Part shown: positions 25,927-36,097 of the stretch, piece by piece
How the letters are laid out: each line of letters opens with the position of its first letter
Numbering within the stretch: the stretch's first letter is position 1
Assembly (NCBI GenBank): GCA_007694945.1
Contig: REER01000067.1
Coordinates: forward strand, 1 to 51,226
DNA length: 51,226 bases
DNA from: Paracoccaceae bacterium
Lineage (GTDB): Bacteria > Pseudomonadota > Alphaproteobacteria > Rhodobacterales > Rhodobacteraceae
Reading direction: 5' to 3'
Translations under genes and position numbers: made by a program
Notes under the pieces: generated by a model
Told to the model about the DNA's origin: nothing
Databases searched by the model: none
The model's input: only the letters and a program-made list of their open reading frames with translations

Positions 25927-27075
25927 TCAAACCCTGATCAGACACACTGTCGCCAGCGCGGCGATCCCTTCCTCCCGGCCTGTGAAGCCCATTTGCTCCG
26001 ATGTCGTGGCCTTGACGCTCACGCGCCCCGCCTCGCACTCCATGATCCCGGCCAGCGCCTCATGCATGGCCGCGGCATGCGGGCCGATCTTGGGGCGCTC
26101 GCAGACCAGGGTCACATCGCAATTGCCGATGTTGTATCCCCGCGCGCGGGCGAGGCCCACTGCATGGCGCAGGAAGATATGGCTCGCGGCTCCTTTCCAT
26201 TGCGGATCACTAGGCGGGAAGTGGCGCCCGATATCGCCCTCGGCCAGCGCCCCATAGATGGCATCGGTTAGCGCGTGCATGCCGACATCGGCATCCGAAT
26301 GCCCCATCAGCGCAAGCTCATGCGGCACCAGCACCCCACAAAGCCAACAGCCCTCGCCGGGGCCGAACCGGTGCACATCATAGCCATTGCCAATTCGGAT
26401 ATTCATGGCGCCCTCCTGTCGCGCGGCGAGGAGTCTCTCCGCACGCGCGAAATCCCCCGGGTGGGTAAGTTTGAGATTGTCCTCGCTCCCTTCGGTGATG
26501 GCAACCGCCAGCCCGGCAGCGCGGGCGATTTCGACATCGTCGGAGGCCGCGCCCTGATGGACGCGGTGCGCTGCAAGGATGGCTTCAAAATCGAAACCCT
26601 GCGGGGTCTGCGCGCGCTGGAGTCCCTCGCGTGGCACAGTATCTGTGACCGTGCCCTCTGTCCCGCGCCAGAGCGAATCAACTACTGGAATGGCAGGGGC
26701 GGCGGCCTGCGCTTGCGCCAGTGCCGTGATCACGCCAGTGATCACCGGGCCGCTGACGAGCGGGCGGGCGCCATCATGGATCAACACCAGCTTGGGCGGG
26801 CTTGCGGACAGTGCCTCAAGCGCTGCGCGGACTGAGGCGGTGCGACTCTCCCCGCCCGCGACGCAGGTCACACCGGCCAGATCGAGAGCTTCGGCGCGGG
26901 CCATGTCGTCAGGATGCAGCACCAGAGCCAAGCGGTCGAGCCCGGCGCGGCGAAACGCATCGAGCGTATGCGCCAGCACGGGCCGCCCCGCGAGCGGACG
27001 CCACTGCTTGGGTAGGCCCGCGCCTGCGCGCGTGCCCCGCCCGGCGGCGACAATGATCGCAGCTATGTCACCCAT
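25927..27075 (-). CDS. ispDF: Bifunctional MEP cytidylyltransferase / MEcPP synthase
   Basis: A fusion of two methylerythritol-phosphate pathway enzymes for isoprenoid precursors. IspD (about 1-220) begins [24 protein letters not shown], the CTP-binding loop, and includes [13 protein letters not shown] and QTPQGFDF. IspF (about 225-382) starts [17 protein letters not shown], with the zinc ligands in GYDVHRF and the [22 protein letters not shown] signature. The fused form is typical of alphaproteobacteria. The start is set at 27075 ([12 protein letters not shown]); the frame runs 31 residues further but without IspD similarity. It is divergent from dusB. Confidence 0.95.
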   Translation of the reverse strand: MGDIAAIIVAAGRGTRAGAGLPKQWRPLAGRPVLAHTLDAFRRAGLDRLALVLHPDDMARAEALDLAGVTCVAGGESRTASVRAALEALSASPPKLVLIHDGARPLVSGPVITGVITALAQAQAAAPAIPVVDSLWRGTEGTVTDTVPREGLQRAQTPQGFDFEAILAAHRVHQGAASDDVEIARAAGLAVAITEGSEDNLKLTHPGDFARAERLLAARQEGAMNIRIGNGYDVHRFGPGEGCWLCGVLVPHELALMGHSDADVGMHALTDAIYGALAEGDIGRHFPPSDPQWKGAASHIFLRHAVGLARARGYNIGNCDVTLVCERPKIGPHAAAMHEALAGIMECEAGRVSVKATTSEQMGFTGREEGIAALATVCLIRV

Positions 27076-27162
27076 GCCACTCCCCCAAAATCTCGGCGTA
27101 GCTATAGGCCGAAGCAGGGCCTGCTGACAATCCGCGCGTTTGCTCAAACAATTTGCACAATT

Positions 27163-27180
27163 TTTCATCGAATGATGAAA
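27163..27180. promoter_or_regulatory. Inverted repeat in the ispDF-dusB divergent spacer
   Basis: TTTCATC-GAAT-GATGAAA, a perfect 7-bp inverted repeat in the 167-bp spacer between the ispDF start and the dusB start. TTGCAC lies 10 bases upstream on the plus strand. It could be an operator or part of overlapping promoters for the nitrogen-regulation operon. Confidence 0.4.
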
Positions 27181-27242
27181 TGCGCGTCATTTTTCGCAAG
27201 CCGTGATTTGCCTCTGGTCCGTCTGGGTTGTAGGCAGAGCGC

Positions 27243-28283
27243 ATGACCACTGACACACAGCCACTTATGTCTCGCCTGCCTGCTGCCATTACTCTGAGCA
27301 GCGCGTCGGGCCAAGTCGAGATCACGCCGCCGGTGCTGCTTGCCCCGCTGGCGGGGATTACCGATCTGCCCTTTCGGCAGGTCGTGGCGGGTTTCGGCGC
27401 GGGGCTGGTGGTGTCCGAGATGGTGGCCAGCCAGGAGATGGTGCAGGCCAAACCCTCGGTGCGCGCGCGGGCCGAACTGGGCTTTGGCGAGGCGCACACG
27501 TCCGTCCAGCTTGCCGGTCGCGAGGCGCATTGGATGGCTGAGGCGGCGCGGATGGTCGAGGCGGGTGGCGCGCAGGTGATCGACATCAATATGGGCTGCC
27601 CGGCGAAAAAGGTCGTGGGCGGGCTCTCCGGCTCGGCGCTGATGCGCGACCCGGATCATGCGCTGCGCCTGATCGAGGCCGTTGTGGGGGCCGTCTCGGT
27701 GCCGGTCACGCTCAAGACGCGGCTGGGTTGGGATGACCATTGCCTGAACGCGCCGCATCTGGCGAGGCGCGCGGCCGGGGCCGGGGTGCAGATGGTCACC
27801 ATCCATGGCCGCACGCGCTGCCAGTTTTACAAGGGCCGCGCCGATTGGGCCGCGATAGGTGAGGTCGTGCGCGCCTGTCCGGTGCCGGTCATTGCGAATG
27901 GCGATATCATTGACCTTGCGACGGCAAAGCAGGCGCTGGCGCAATCGGGTACCGCAGGCGTCATGGTCGGGCGCGGTGCGCAGGGGCGGCCATGGCTTCT
28001 GACGCAGATCGCGGCGGGGCTGATGGGGCAGGACATACCCGCTTCACCCGAAGGCGCGGCGCTGGTCGATCTGGTGAGCGCGCATTACGAGGCGATGCTG
28101 TCCTTCTACGGAGTGCCCCTCGGTATGAAGGTCGCGCGCAAGCATCTCGCTGCCTATTCCGAGGCTGCGGGCGGTGCAGCGGTGCTGCGCAAGCCTGTGC
28201 TCACGGCAACTGCCCCCGCAGAGGTGCTGCGCCTTTTGCCCGATGCGCTGACCCCCGCCCCCGCCATGGAACAGGCCGCATGA
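27243..28283 (+). CDS. dusB: tRNA-dihydrouridine synthase (NifR3/DusB)
   Basis: A flavoprotein that reduces specific tRNA uridines to dihydrouridine. The 346-residue protein begins after a short tail with PVLLAPLAGITDLPFRQVV. Its catalytic cysteine C119 is in INMGCPAKKVVGGLSGSALMRD, and the FMN phosphate site is seen in TIHGRTRCQFYKG and GVMVGRGAQGRPWL. The name nifR3 comes from Rhodobacter, where it heads the ntrB-ntrC operon exactly as here. Its stop overlaps the ntrB ATG by 4 bases. Confidence 0.95.
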   Translation: MTTDTQPLMSRLPAAITLSSASGQVEITPPVLLAPLAGITDLPFRQVVAGFGAGLVVSEMVASQEMVQAKPSVRARAELGFGEAHTSVQLAGREAHWMAEAARMVEAGGAQVIDINMGCPAKKVVGGLSGSALMRDPDHALRLIEAVVGAVSVPVTLKTRLGWDDHCLNAPHLARRAAGAGVQMVTIHGRTRCQFYKGRADWAAIGEVVRACPVPVIANGDIIDLATAKQALAQSGTAGVMVGRGAQGRPWLLTQIAAGLMGQDIPASPEGAALVDLVSAHYEAMLSFYGVPLGMKVARKHLAAYSEAAGGAAVLRKPVLTATAPAEVLRLLPDALTPAPAMEQAA

Positions 28284-29356
28284 CGCCGCCGGCAACGGGC
28301 ACGATCTGGGCCGCGCTGCCTGTGCCCGCGCTGATGGTCGCGCGGGTCGATCGGGCCGAGAGCATTGTCGATTGCAACCCGGCGGCCGAACAGTTCTTCG
28401 GCCTCTCGCGTCGGTCGGTCAAGGACCGGGAGCTTTTGCAAGTGGTTCAGATCGAGGCGCCTATCGACAAGGCCCTCGCGCGCTGCCGCGAGAATCGCGC
28501 GCCCGTCTTCATCAATGATGTCGAGGTCATGCTGGGCGAGCGCTCGGCGGGGCTGTGCTCGGTGCAACTCGCGCTTCTGGGCGACCGGCGCGATCTGGTG
28601 CTGATGCTGCTCAACCCGCGTGAGATCGCGGGCAAGCTGGGCAAGGCCGATGTCATCCGCCATGCCGCGCGCTCGGCCATCGGCATGTCGCAGATGCTCG
28701 CGCATGAGATCAAGAACCCGCTCGCCGGGATCACCGGCGCGGCGCAGCTTCTCTCGATGGCGCTGAGCGGCGAGGACCGTGCGCTCACCGATCTGATCGT
28801 GGCCGAGACGCAGCGCATCGTCAAACTGCTCGATCAGGTCGAGCAATTCGGCAACCAGCGCCCGCCCGAATGCCGCGCGGTCAATATTCACGATGTGCTC
28901 GAACGCGCGCGCCGCTCGGCCGAGGTGGGGTTCGCCGCGCATCTGCGCATCTCGGACGCCTATGACCCATCGTTGCCCCCGGTCTGGGCCGATAGTGATC
29001 AGTTGTTGCAGGTGTTCCTCAACCTCTTGAAGAACGCAGCCCAGGTCCAGCCTTCGGGCGGGCAGATCCGGATCCGCACCTTTTTCGAGCAATCGCTGCG
29101 CCTGCGCGGGGCGAGCGGCAAGGATGTGGCGCTGCCGATTCATATCGAGATCATCGACAGCGGCCCCGGCATCCCGCCCGAGATTGCGGATGAGATTTTC
29201 GACCCTTTCGTTTCGGGGCGCGAGAATGGCACCGGGCTGGGGCTGGCGCTGGTCTCGAAAATCATCGCGGCCCATGACGGTTGGATCACGGTCGAGAGCA
29301 AGCCGGGGCGCACATTATTTCGGATTTCTCTGCCACGCGCGCCAGAAGCGGGCTGA
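28280..29356 (+). CDS. ntrB: Nitrogen regulation sensor histidine kinase NtrB
   Basis: A soluble 358-residue kinase/phosphatase of the NtrB (GlnL) type, which phosphorylates NtrC under nitrogen limitation and is controlled by PII. An N-terminal PAS-like domain (about 8-120) is followed by the H-box [20 protein letters not shown] with H142, the N-box [11 protein letters not shown], and the G-boxes DSGPGIPPE and [12 protein letters not shown]. No transmembrane helix is present. The start is set at 28280, within ATGA shared with the dusB stop; an earlier in-frame start would lie inside dusB. Confidence 0.95.
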   Translation: MTPPATGTIWAALPVPALMVARVDRAESIVDCNPAAEQFFGLSRRSVKDRELLQVVQIEAPIDKALARCRENRAPVFINDVEVMLGERSAGLCSVQLALLGDRRDLVLMLLNPREIAGKLGKADVIRHAARSAIGMSQMLAHEIKNPLAGITGAAQLLSMALSGEDRALTDLIVAETQRIVKLLDQVEQFGNQRPPECRAVNIHDVLERARRSAEVGFAAHLRISDAYDPSLPPVWADSDQLLQVFLNLLKNAAQVQPSGGQIRIRTFFEQSLRLRGASGKDVALPIHIEIIDSGPGIPPEIADEIFDPFVSGRENGTGLGLALVSKIIAAHDGWITVESKPGRTLFRISLPRAPEAG

Positions 29357-29385
29357 GGGCAGGAGCAAGAGCAAGGAGAGGCCGG

Positions 29386-30777
29386 ATGGATGGCACGATA
29401 CTGGTGGCAGATGACGACCGCACGATCCGCACGGTCCTGACTCAGGCTTTCACGCGGGCAGGCTGCAAGGTGCATGCGACCTCGAGCCTGACCACACTGA
29501 TGCGCTGGGTCGAGGAGGGACGCGGCGATCTGGTCATCACCGATGTCATGATGCCCGATGGCAACGGCATCGAGATGATCCCCAAGATCAGCCAGGAGCG
29601 CCCGGATCTGCCGGTAATCGTGATTTCGGCTCAGAACACGATCATGACCGCGATTCAGGCCAATGAAGTCGAGGCGCATGATTACCTGCCCAAGCCATTC
29701 GATCTGCCCGAATTGCTGAAGCGCGCGGGCACGGCGATGAAGAACCGTCGCCTTGTGGCGGCCAGCGAAGCGCCCCCGCGCCCGGCGACGGCCCCGCGCG
29801 GCGACATGCTGAGCATGGAATCGATGCCGCTGGTCGGGCGCACCCCGGTCATGCAGGAGCTGTATCGCCTGATCGCGCGGGTGATCAATTCGACCATGCC
29901 GGTGCTGATCATCGGCGAATCGGGCACTGGCAAGTCGCTGATCGCGCGCACGCTGCATGACCTGTCGGACCGGCGCACGCAGCCGTTTGTCACCGCCTCA
30001 TCGGAGGATCTGCATTCCTCGGATGGCGCGCAGGCGTTGCTGTCACGGGTGCGCGGGGGCACGCTGCTGTTCGATGAACTGACCGCCTATGACACCGACG
30101 CACAGTTGCGCGCAGCGCGCCTGCTTGACGGGTTGCCCGAGGACGGCCCGCGGATCATGGCGACCGCACAGGGCAACCTTACCCGCGCGCTGGCAGAAGG
30201 CGCGCTGCGCGAGGATTTGTATTACCGGCTGGGCGGGGTGGTGCTGAACGTGCCCGCGCTGCGCGAACGCATCGACGATCTGGAGCCGCTAGCCGAGCAT
30301 TTCCTGTCGCAGGCGGCCGATGAGGGTGCGACGCTGCGCAAGCTCTCGCCCGAGGCGATGGAACTGGTGCGCAGCTATTCCTGGCCCGGCAATGTGCGCC
30401 AGTTGCAGAACACGCTGCGCAGGCTGGGGCTTACCAGTTCGGTGCCGATGATCTCGCGCACCGAGATGGAAGCCGCGCTGCAAAGCCAGCCGAGCGCCGT
30501 GGCTGTGGGCGAGCGTTTCACCGATGAGACGTTGTCGGAATCGGTTGGGCGGCACTTGCGGCGGTATTTCGACCTGCATGGGCAGGACCTGCCGCCCCCC
30601 GGTCTTTATGGGCGTATCCTGCGCGAGATGGAAATCCCGCTGATCGAGATCGCGCTTGATGCCACGGGCGGCAATCAGGCGCGCTGCGCCGATCTCTTGG
30701 GCATCAACCGCAACACGCTGCGCAAGAAGATCACCGAGCTGGACATCGCCGTAACGCGGCGGCGCAAACTGACCTGA
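29386..30777 (+). CDS. ntrC: Nitrogen response regulator NtrC lacking the GAFTGA motif
   Basis: A 463-residue regulator. The receiver domain has D53 in [12 protein letters not shown] and K103 in YLPKPFD. The AAA+ domain carries Walker A GESGTGKS at 177-184 and Walker B LLFDEL near 227-232, and the [23 protein letters not shown] ends the protein. In the usual place of the GAFTGA loop there is only a shortened stretch, [26 protein letters not shown]. That is the known Rhodobacter form of NtrC, which activates sigma70 rather than sigma54 polymerase. The start at 29386 gives [11 protein letters not shown] with GGAG upstream. Confidence 0.93.
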   Translation: MDGTILVADDDRTIRTVLTQAFTRAGCKVHATSSLTTLMRWVEEGRGDLVITDVMMPDGNGIEMIPKISQERPDLPVIVISAQNTIMTAIQANEVEAHDYLPKPFDLPELLKRAGTAMKNRRLVAASEAPPRPATAPRGDMLSMESMPLVGRTPVMQELYRLIARVINSTMPVLIIGESGTGKSLIARTLHDLSDRRTQPFVTASSEDLHSSDGAQALLSRVRGGTLLFDELTAYDTDAQLRAARLLDGLPEDGPRIMATAQGNLTRALAEGALREDLYYRLGGVVLNVPALRERIDDLEPLAEHFLSQAADEGATLRKLSPEAMELVRSYSWPGNVRQLQNTLRRLGLTSSVPMISRTEMEAALQSQPSAVAVGERFTDETLSESVGRHLRRYFDLHGQDLPPPGLYGRILREMEIPLIEIALDATGGNQARCADLLGINRNTLRKKITELDIAVTRRRKLT

Positions 30778-30878
30778 CTTGCTCGCTACGATTTGATGTA
30801 GAATTACCACATATCCTGTGGCAGTCTTGCCGCGTAACGGTATGGGTAAGCGCCTGATCTGCAGGCAGTGAGGGATTT

Positions 30879-33164
30879 GTGACAGGGCTGCCACTCAGCA
30901 GGACGTCAATCTGGGACTGGGCGCGCGGCGGCAGCTTCGACCGGGGCCTGTCCAACCGCACCAATCTTGTGCTGGTCCTGCTGGGCCCGCTCCTGGTGCT
31001 GCTTACGCTGCTCGCGCTTGGGCCGCTCGATGAGCTGTTCGACTCGCGCGGCCTGCTGCTCGTTCTGCTGGCCGATCTGGTTTATGTGCTCATCATCGCG
31101 GCGCTGGTGGCGATCCGGGTTGCAAGATTGCTCGCGGCGCGACGCTCGGAGTCTGCGGGCTCCAAGCTGCACCTGCGCCTCTCAACGCTCTTTGCCACCA
31201 TTGCGCTGGTGCCCACGGTCACGGTCGCGGTTTTCGCCACCGTCACGTTGAATGTCGGGCTCGAAGGCTGGTTTTCGGACCGGGTGCAGGGCGTGCTTGG
31301 CAACTCACTGGCCGCCGCCGAAGCCTATGAGTTCGAACAGGAACGCGACCTGCGGATCGATACCGAACAGCTTGCCGGTTATCTGGAAACCGTGCGCCGG
31401 GTCTTTCCGCTGATCGAGGAAGGCGAGTTGCGTAACCTTTTGTCCGAAGCACAGGCGCAAGTGCAGCGCGGGTTGCGCGTGGCTTTCATCATCGACGGTG
31501 CGGGTGAGATCCGCGCGCGGGGCGAGCGGTCCTATCGTTTCAATTTCACCCCCCCAACGATCGAGCAGATTGAACAGGCGCGCGATGGTGTGGTGATCAT
31601 CCGCGACTGGCCCAATAATGAGTTCCGCGCGCTTCAGGTGCTGGATGGTTTTTTCGATCGCTATCTTTATGTCGCCCGCGAGGTCGATGGCGAGATCCTC
31701 AGTCTGCTGGACGAAACCCGCGACACGGTGCGCTTCTATCAGCAACTCGAGCGCGAACGTGGCCAGCTTCTGTTTCAGTTCGGCGCCATTTATCTAGGCT
31801 TCGCGTTGATCCTGATTCTGGGCTCGGTCTGGCTGGGGTTGAGTTTTGCCGAGCGCCTTGCACGACCCGTCGGGCGGTTGGCCGAGGCGGCCGAACGTGT
31901 CGGCAAGGGGGATCTGGATGTCCGGGTGGGCAACACCCGTGCGGATGATGAAATCGCGCTGCTGGGCCGGGTGTTCGATCAGATGACCCGCCAGCTCAAG
32001 GGCCAGCGCGAGGCTCTGCTGGAAAACAACCGCCAGATCGAGGCGCGGCGGCGTCTGTTCGATTCGGTGTTGGGGTCAGTGACAGCGGGGGTGATCGGGC
32101 TCGATGCCGAGGGCCGGCTCGAATTCATAAACCGCGCAGCCGAGAGCATGCTCGCAGTCGATGGCGCCGCGATGCTGGGCGCGCCGTTGTTGCAGGCGGT
32201 GCCGGAATTCGGCCCGCTGCTGGAGCGTCTGCAGGCCAGCCCGGCGCTGGCGGGTCGGGTGCAGGAAGAGTTGAAGCTCGCACGCGAGGGGCGGCTGGAG
32301 ACATTGCTGGTGCGCCTCGCCGAACGCCGCCGTAATGACGGGCGGCTCGAGGGCTATGTGGTGGCCTTTGACGATGTGAGCGAGTTGGTCTCGGCCCAGC
32401 GCATGGCCGCCTGGGGCGATGTCGCCCGTCGGATTGCACATGAGATAAAGAACCCGCTGACGCCGATCCAGCTCTCCTCCGAGCGGATCGAGCGCAAATT
32501 CGTTCGCAAACTGAGCGCGGAAGATGCCGATAGCCTGTCGCAGCTGACTTCGGTGATCGTCCGCCAGACAAATGACCTGCGCCGCATTGTCGATGAATTC
32601 TCGCGCTTTGCCCGCATGCCCGAGCCCGACCGTCGCGCGCATGATCTGACTGCGATCCTGCGCGATAGCGTGCTTTTGCAGGAAAGCGGACAGCCTGAGG
32701 TGCAGTTTGAACTGTCGCTGCCCGAAGCGCCCATTGTGGTCGAGGTGGATGAGACGATGATGGCGCAGGCCTTCACAAATCTGATCAAGAACGCTGGTGA
32801 AGCCATTGAAAGCAAACGCAACACAGATGCCGCCGAGGATTTCATACCGGAGATCCGTGTGAGTTTCGAGGCGGGTGAGAGCGATCTGCGCATCACCATC
32901 GCAGATAACGGCGTTGGGCTGCCCGAGGACCGCGCGCGGCTGTTCGAGCCTTATGTCACCACGCGTGCCGAGGGCACGGGGCTGGGGCTGTCGATTGTAC
33001 GCAAGATCATTGAGGAACATGGCGGCAGCCTGCGACTGGAGGATGCGCCCTTGTTCTCGGGTAATACGCATTTTGGCGCGATGGCGGTGATCCGCCTGCC
33101 GCGCCTTGTCACTGACGAGCAAGGAGCAGATTTGATGCTCAAATTGGGGGAGCAGGACGCATGA
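30879..33164 (+). CDS. ntrY: Sensor histidine kinase NtrY
   Basis: A 761-residue membrane kinase. There are three closely spaced hydrophobic helices in the first ~120 residues (VLVLLGPLLVLLTLLAL; LLLVLLADLVYVLIIAALVAI; LFATIALVPTVTVAVFATVTL) and a fourth at about 300-325. A periplasmic sensing region lies between. HAMP (about 325-380), a PAS-like domain and the H-box [21 protein letters not shown] with H521 follow, then NLIKNAGEAI and GVGLPEDRARLFEPY / GTGLGLSIVRKI. NtrY works with NtrX in nitrogen, redox and envelope control. The start is GTG at 30879. The ntrC-ntrY gap is 101 bp and may hold its own promoter. Confidence 0.95.
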   Translation: MTGLPLSRTSIWDWARGGSFDRGLSNRTNLVLVLLGPLLVLLTLLALGPLDELFDSRGLLLVLLADLVYVLIIAALVAIRVARLLAARRSESAGSKLHLRLSTLFATIALVPTVTVAVFATVTLNVGLEGWFSDRVQGVLGNSLAAAEAYEFEQERDLRIDTEQLAGYLETVRRVFPLIEEGELRNLLSEAQAQVQRGLRVAFIIDGAGEIRARGERSYRFNFTPPTIEQIEQARDGVVIIRDWPNNEFRALQVLDGFFDRYLYVAREVDGEILSLLDETRDTVRFYQQLERERGQLLFQFGAIYLGFALILILGSVWLGLSFAERLARPVGRLAEAAERVGKGDLDVRVGNTRADDEIALLGRVFDQMTRQLKGQREALLENNRQIEARRRLFDSVLGSVTAGVIGLDAEGRLEFINRAAESMLAVDGAAMLGAPLLQAVPEFGPLLERLQASPALAGRVQEELKLAREGRLETLLVRLAERRRNDGRLEGYVVAFDDVSELVSAQRMAAWGDVARRIAHEIKNPLTPIQLSSERIERKFVRKLSAEDADSLSQLTSVIVRQTNDLRRIVDEFSRFARMPEPDRRAHDLTAILRDSVLLQESGQPEVQFELSLPEAPIVVEVDETMMAQAFTNLIKNAGEAIESKRNTDAAEDFIPEIRVSFEAGESDLRITIADNGVGLPEDRARLFEPYVTTRAEGTGLGLSIVRKIIEEHGGSLRLEDAPLFSGNTHFGAMAVIRLPRLVTDEQGADLMLKLGEQDA

Positions 33165-34546
33165 GCGATATTCTGATTGTCGATGACGAGCGCGATATTC
33201 GGGCGTTGATTGCCGATATCCTGCAGGATGAGGGGTTTTCGACACGGCTCGCGGCCGACTCCGACCAGGCGATGGCCGAGATCAACGCCAACCCGCCCGC
33301 GCTTCTGATTCTCGACATCTGGCTCAAGGACAGCAAGATGGACGGGATCGACATTCTGATGACGGTCAAGCGCTCGAACCCCGACATTCCGATCGTGATC
33401 ATCTCGGGACATGGCAATGTCGAGATCGCCGTAGCTGCTATCAAGCAGGGGGCTTATGATTTCATCGAGAAACCCTTCAATATCGACAAGCTGATGGTGG
33501 TGGTCAGCCGCGCGATGGAGACCTCGAAACTGCGCCGCGAGAATCAGGCCTTACGGCGGCGCGAGACGAATGCGGCGCAGATGCTGGGCGAGAGCCATGT
33601 TTTCCGAAATCTGATGACGCAGCTCGAGAAGGTCACGCAATCGAATGCGCGTGTCATGTTCACAGGCCCCGCCGGCAGCGGCAAGGAGGCCGCGGCGCGC
33701 TATGTTTTCGAGCATTCCGAGCGCGCCTCGGGGCCGTTTGTCTGCGTATCCTCGGCCACGATAGAGCCCGACCGCATGGAAGAAGTGCTGTTCGGTCGCG
33801 AAAGCCCCGAGCGCGGGATCGAGCCGGGTTTGCTGGAGCAGGCGCATGGCGGGGTCGTCTATCTTGACGAGGTGGCCGATATGCCGATGGGCACGCAGTC
33901 CAAGATCCTGCGCGTGCTGGTCGAGCAGCAATTTACCCGCGTTGGTGGAGTGGACAAGGTGCGGGTCGATCTGCGCGTGATGTCGGCCACCACGCAAGAC
34001 CTCGCGGCACGGGTCCGCGAGGGGTTGTTCCGGCAGGAATTGTTCGACCGGCTGAGCGTTGTTCCAATACGCGTGCCGGGGCTTGAGGAACGCTGCGAGG
34101 ACATCCCGCATCTGGCAGATTATTTCATCGAAGAATTGCACCGCATGCAGGGGCTTGCGAAACGCCCGCTTTCCGACGCGGCGCGGGCGCATTTGCAGAC
34201 CATGCGCTGGCCGGGCAATATCCGGCAATTGCGCAATGTGATCGAGCGGGCGATGATCCTTGGCGAGACGGGCAGCCCGATCGAGATCCGGGACCTGCAG
34301 ACCGAAACGCCGGTATCCGAGGTTTCAGACGGGGCGAAGGTCGTGCTGTCGGGAAGCCTGACGACGCTGCCTTTGCGCGAGGCGCGCGAATTGTTCGAGC
34401 GTGAGTATCTGCTCTCGCAGATTCAGCGCTTCGGTGGCAATATAAGTCGCACCGCGAGTTTTGTCGGCATGGAGCGTTCGGCGCTACACCGCAAGCTGAA
34501 ATCGCTTGGGGTGAGTGCGCCGAAGCTCTCGGAGATGAAGGGCTAG
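33161..34546 (+). CDS. ntrX: Response regulator NtrX without GAFTGA
   Basis: A 461-residue NtrC-family regulator partnered with NtrY; its ATG overlaps the ntrY stop by 4 bases. The receiver domain has D52 in LLILDIWLKDSKMDG and the KPFN lysine. The AAA+ module has GPAGSGKEAAARYVFEHS (P-loop near 169-176) and GVVYLDEVADMP. The usual ELFGHEKGAFTGA stretch is replaced by VLFGRESPERGIEPGLLEQAHGG, so the sigma54-contact loop is missing. A Fis-type HTH ends the protein (GNISRTASFVGMERSALHRKLKSLG). It should act through sigma70 or as a repressor. Confidence 0.94.
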   Translation: MSDILIVDDERDIRALIADILQDEGFSTRLAADSDQAMAEINANPPALLILDIWLKDSKMDGIDILMTVKRSNPDIPIVIISGHGNVEIAVAAIKQGAYDFIEKPFNIDKLMVVVSRAMETSKLRRENQALRRRETNAAQMLGESHVFRNLMTQLEKVTQSNARVMFTGPAGSGKEAAARYVFEHSERASGPFVCVSSATIEPDRMEEVLFGRESPERGIEPGLLEQAHGGVVYLDEVADMPMGTQSKILRVLVEQQFTRVGGVDKVRVDLRVMSATTQDLAARVREGLFRQELFDRLSVVPIRVPGLEERCEDIPHLADYFIEELHRMQGLAKRPLSDAARAHLQTMRWPGNIRQLRNVIERAMILGETGSPIEIRDLQTETPVSEVSDGAKVVLSGSLTTLPLREARELFEREYLLSQIQRFGGNISRTASFVGMERSALHRKLKSLGVSAPKLSEMKG

Positions 34547-34694
34547 CGGGCGGCGCGCACTATGGAAGCGCTGCCCCGGCGAGCGACAGGCTCAGCTTGG
34601 CGGCGCGCGCAGCGCGAGGTGGTGATGGCTTGCGTCGGAGCGGTGGTTCTGACACGACAGGGGCAGGGCGCGTGCAACAGGGGTCTAGAAAGCC

Positions 34695-36071
34695 ATGAAG
34701 GTGATCGTCTGCGGGGCCGGGCAGGTCGGTTGGCAGATCGCACGCCATCTCTCGGGCGAGCGCAATGATGTCACCATCGTTGACAGCAAGCCCGAACTTG
34801 TACGCCGGGCCACCGATGCGCTCGATGTGCAGGGCGTTGTGGGCTATGCGAGCTATCCCAAGGTGCTGGAAGAGGCTGGTGCGCGCGATGCCGATATGGT
34901 CATCGCCGCGACCTATTCCGACGAGGTCAACATGGTCACCTGTCAGGTGGCGCATTCGGTCTTTGGCGTGACCCGCAAGATCGCTCGCCTGCGCGAGCAA
35001 TCCTATCTCGACCCGCTCTATTCCGACCTGTTCCGCCGCGAACACATGCCCATCGATGTCATCATCAGCCCCGAGCGTGAGGTCAGCCAGGCCGCGCTCA
35101 AGCGCATTGCCTATCCGGCGGCTTTCGATGTGCATGAGTATTTTCAGGGCAAGGCGCTGTTCATAGGGTTGCAGCTTGACGCGGATTGCCCAGTCCTCAA
35201 CACCTCGCTGCGCGAGTTGTCCGAGTTGTTCCCAAGCCTGCGCATCATGGTGGCGGGGGTCCGGCGCGGCAAGCGGTTGTTCGCGCCCGAACCGGAAGAC
35301 CAGCTTTACGATGGAGATCAGGTCTATCTGCTGACGGATGCCCGCGACGTACCGAGGACTTTCGAGGTCTTTGGCAAGGCGCCGCAACAGCAGGCACGCG
35401 TCCTGATTGTTGGCGGGGGGAATGTCGGACTGAGCGTGGCACGGACCCTCGAGAACCAGCCCCAACGTGTGCGGGTGAAGGTGATCGAACGTGACCGCGC
35501 CCGCGCCGAGCGGGCCGCCGATGCGCTGGAGCGGTCGATCGTGCTGCATGGTGACGGGATGGACGCGGATCTGCTGGAGGAGGCAGGAATAGAAAAGATC
35601 GGCGCTGTGCTCTTGCTGACCGATGATGACCGTACCAATCTGCTTGCCGCTGTGCGCGCGAAATCCATGGGCGCCCGGCTTGCCATCGCCTTGATCAATG
35701 ATCCCGGCCTTGTGCCACTCGCCGATATCACGGGCATCGATGCGCAGATCAACCCGCGCGCTCTGACGGTCTCTTCGATCCTGCGCCATGTCCGCCATGG
35801 GCGGGTACGATCGGTCTATCTGATTGGCGATCGCGAAGCCGAGGTGATTGAGGCACAGGTTCTGGCCACCTCGGCGCTCTGCAATGCGCGCGTGCGCGAC
35901 ATCGACTTTCCCGAGGGCGCTCTGCTGATCGGGGTCTCGCGGCAGGGTGAGTTCCTGCGTCCGATTGGCGACATGGTCTTGCGCGAGAATGATCTGGTCG
36001 TGATCTTTTCACTGACCGCCGATGTGCCCAAGGTGGATGAATTGCTGCAGGTCGCGGTCGAGTTCTTCTGA
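34695..36071 (+). CDS. trkA: Trk potassium uptake NAD-binding subunit TrkA
   Basis: A cytoplasmic regulator of the TrkH channel. The 458-residue protein is a tandem of two RCK modules. The first Rossmann site is VIVCGAGQVGWQIARHL at 3-19, and the second VLIVGGGNVGLSVARTL lies near 235-250. Each is followed by an RCK_C domain; acidic residues at the end of strand 2 (DSKPEL, ERDRAR) fit nucleotide binding. It follows ntrX after 148 bp and precedes trkH by 26 bp, the conserved alphaproteobacterial order ntrYX-trkAH-hfq-hflX. Confidence 0.96.
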   Translation: MKVIVCGAGQVGWQIARHLSGERNDVTIVDSKPELVRRATDALDVQGVVGYASYPKVLEEAGARDADMVIAATYSDEVNMVTCQVAHSVFGVTRKIARLREQSYLDPLYSDLFRREHMPIDVIISPEREVSQAALKRIAYPAAFDVHEYFQGKALFIGLQLDADCPVLNTSLRELSELFPSLRIMVAGVRRGKRLFAPEPEDQLYDGDQVYLLTDARDVPRTFEVFGKAPQQQARVLIVGGGNVGLSVARTLENQPQRVRVKVIERDRARAERAADALERSIVLHGDGMDADLLEEAGIEKIGAVLLLTDDDRTNLLAAVRAKSMGARLAIALINDPGLVPLADITGIDAQINPRALTVSSILRHVRHGRVRSVYLIGDREAEVIEAQVLATSALCNARVRDIDFPEGALLIGVSRQGEFLRPIGDMVLRENDLVVIFSLTADVPKVDELLQVAVEFF

Positions 36072-36097
36072 TCGCGCGCCATAGCACGGATAGACGC

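Noticed and set aside
28154-29275. 373-codon minus-strand frame opposite ntrB
   Set aside because: NtrB kinase boxes are intact on the plus strand; this is a mirror frame.
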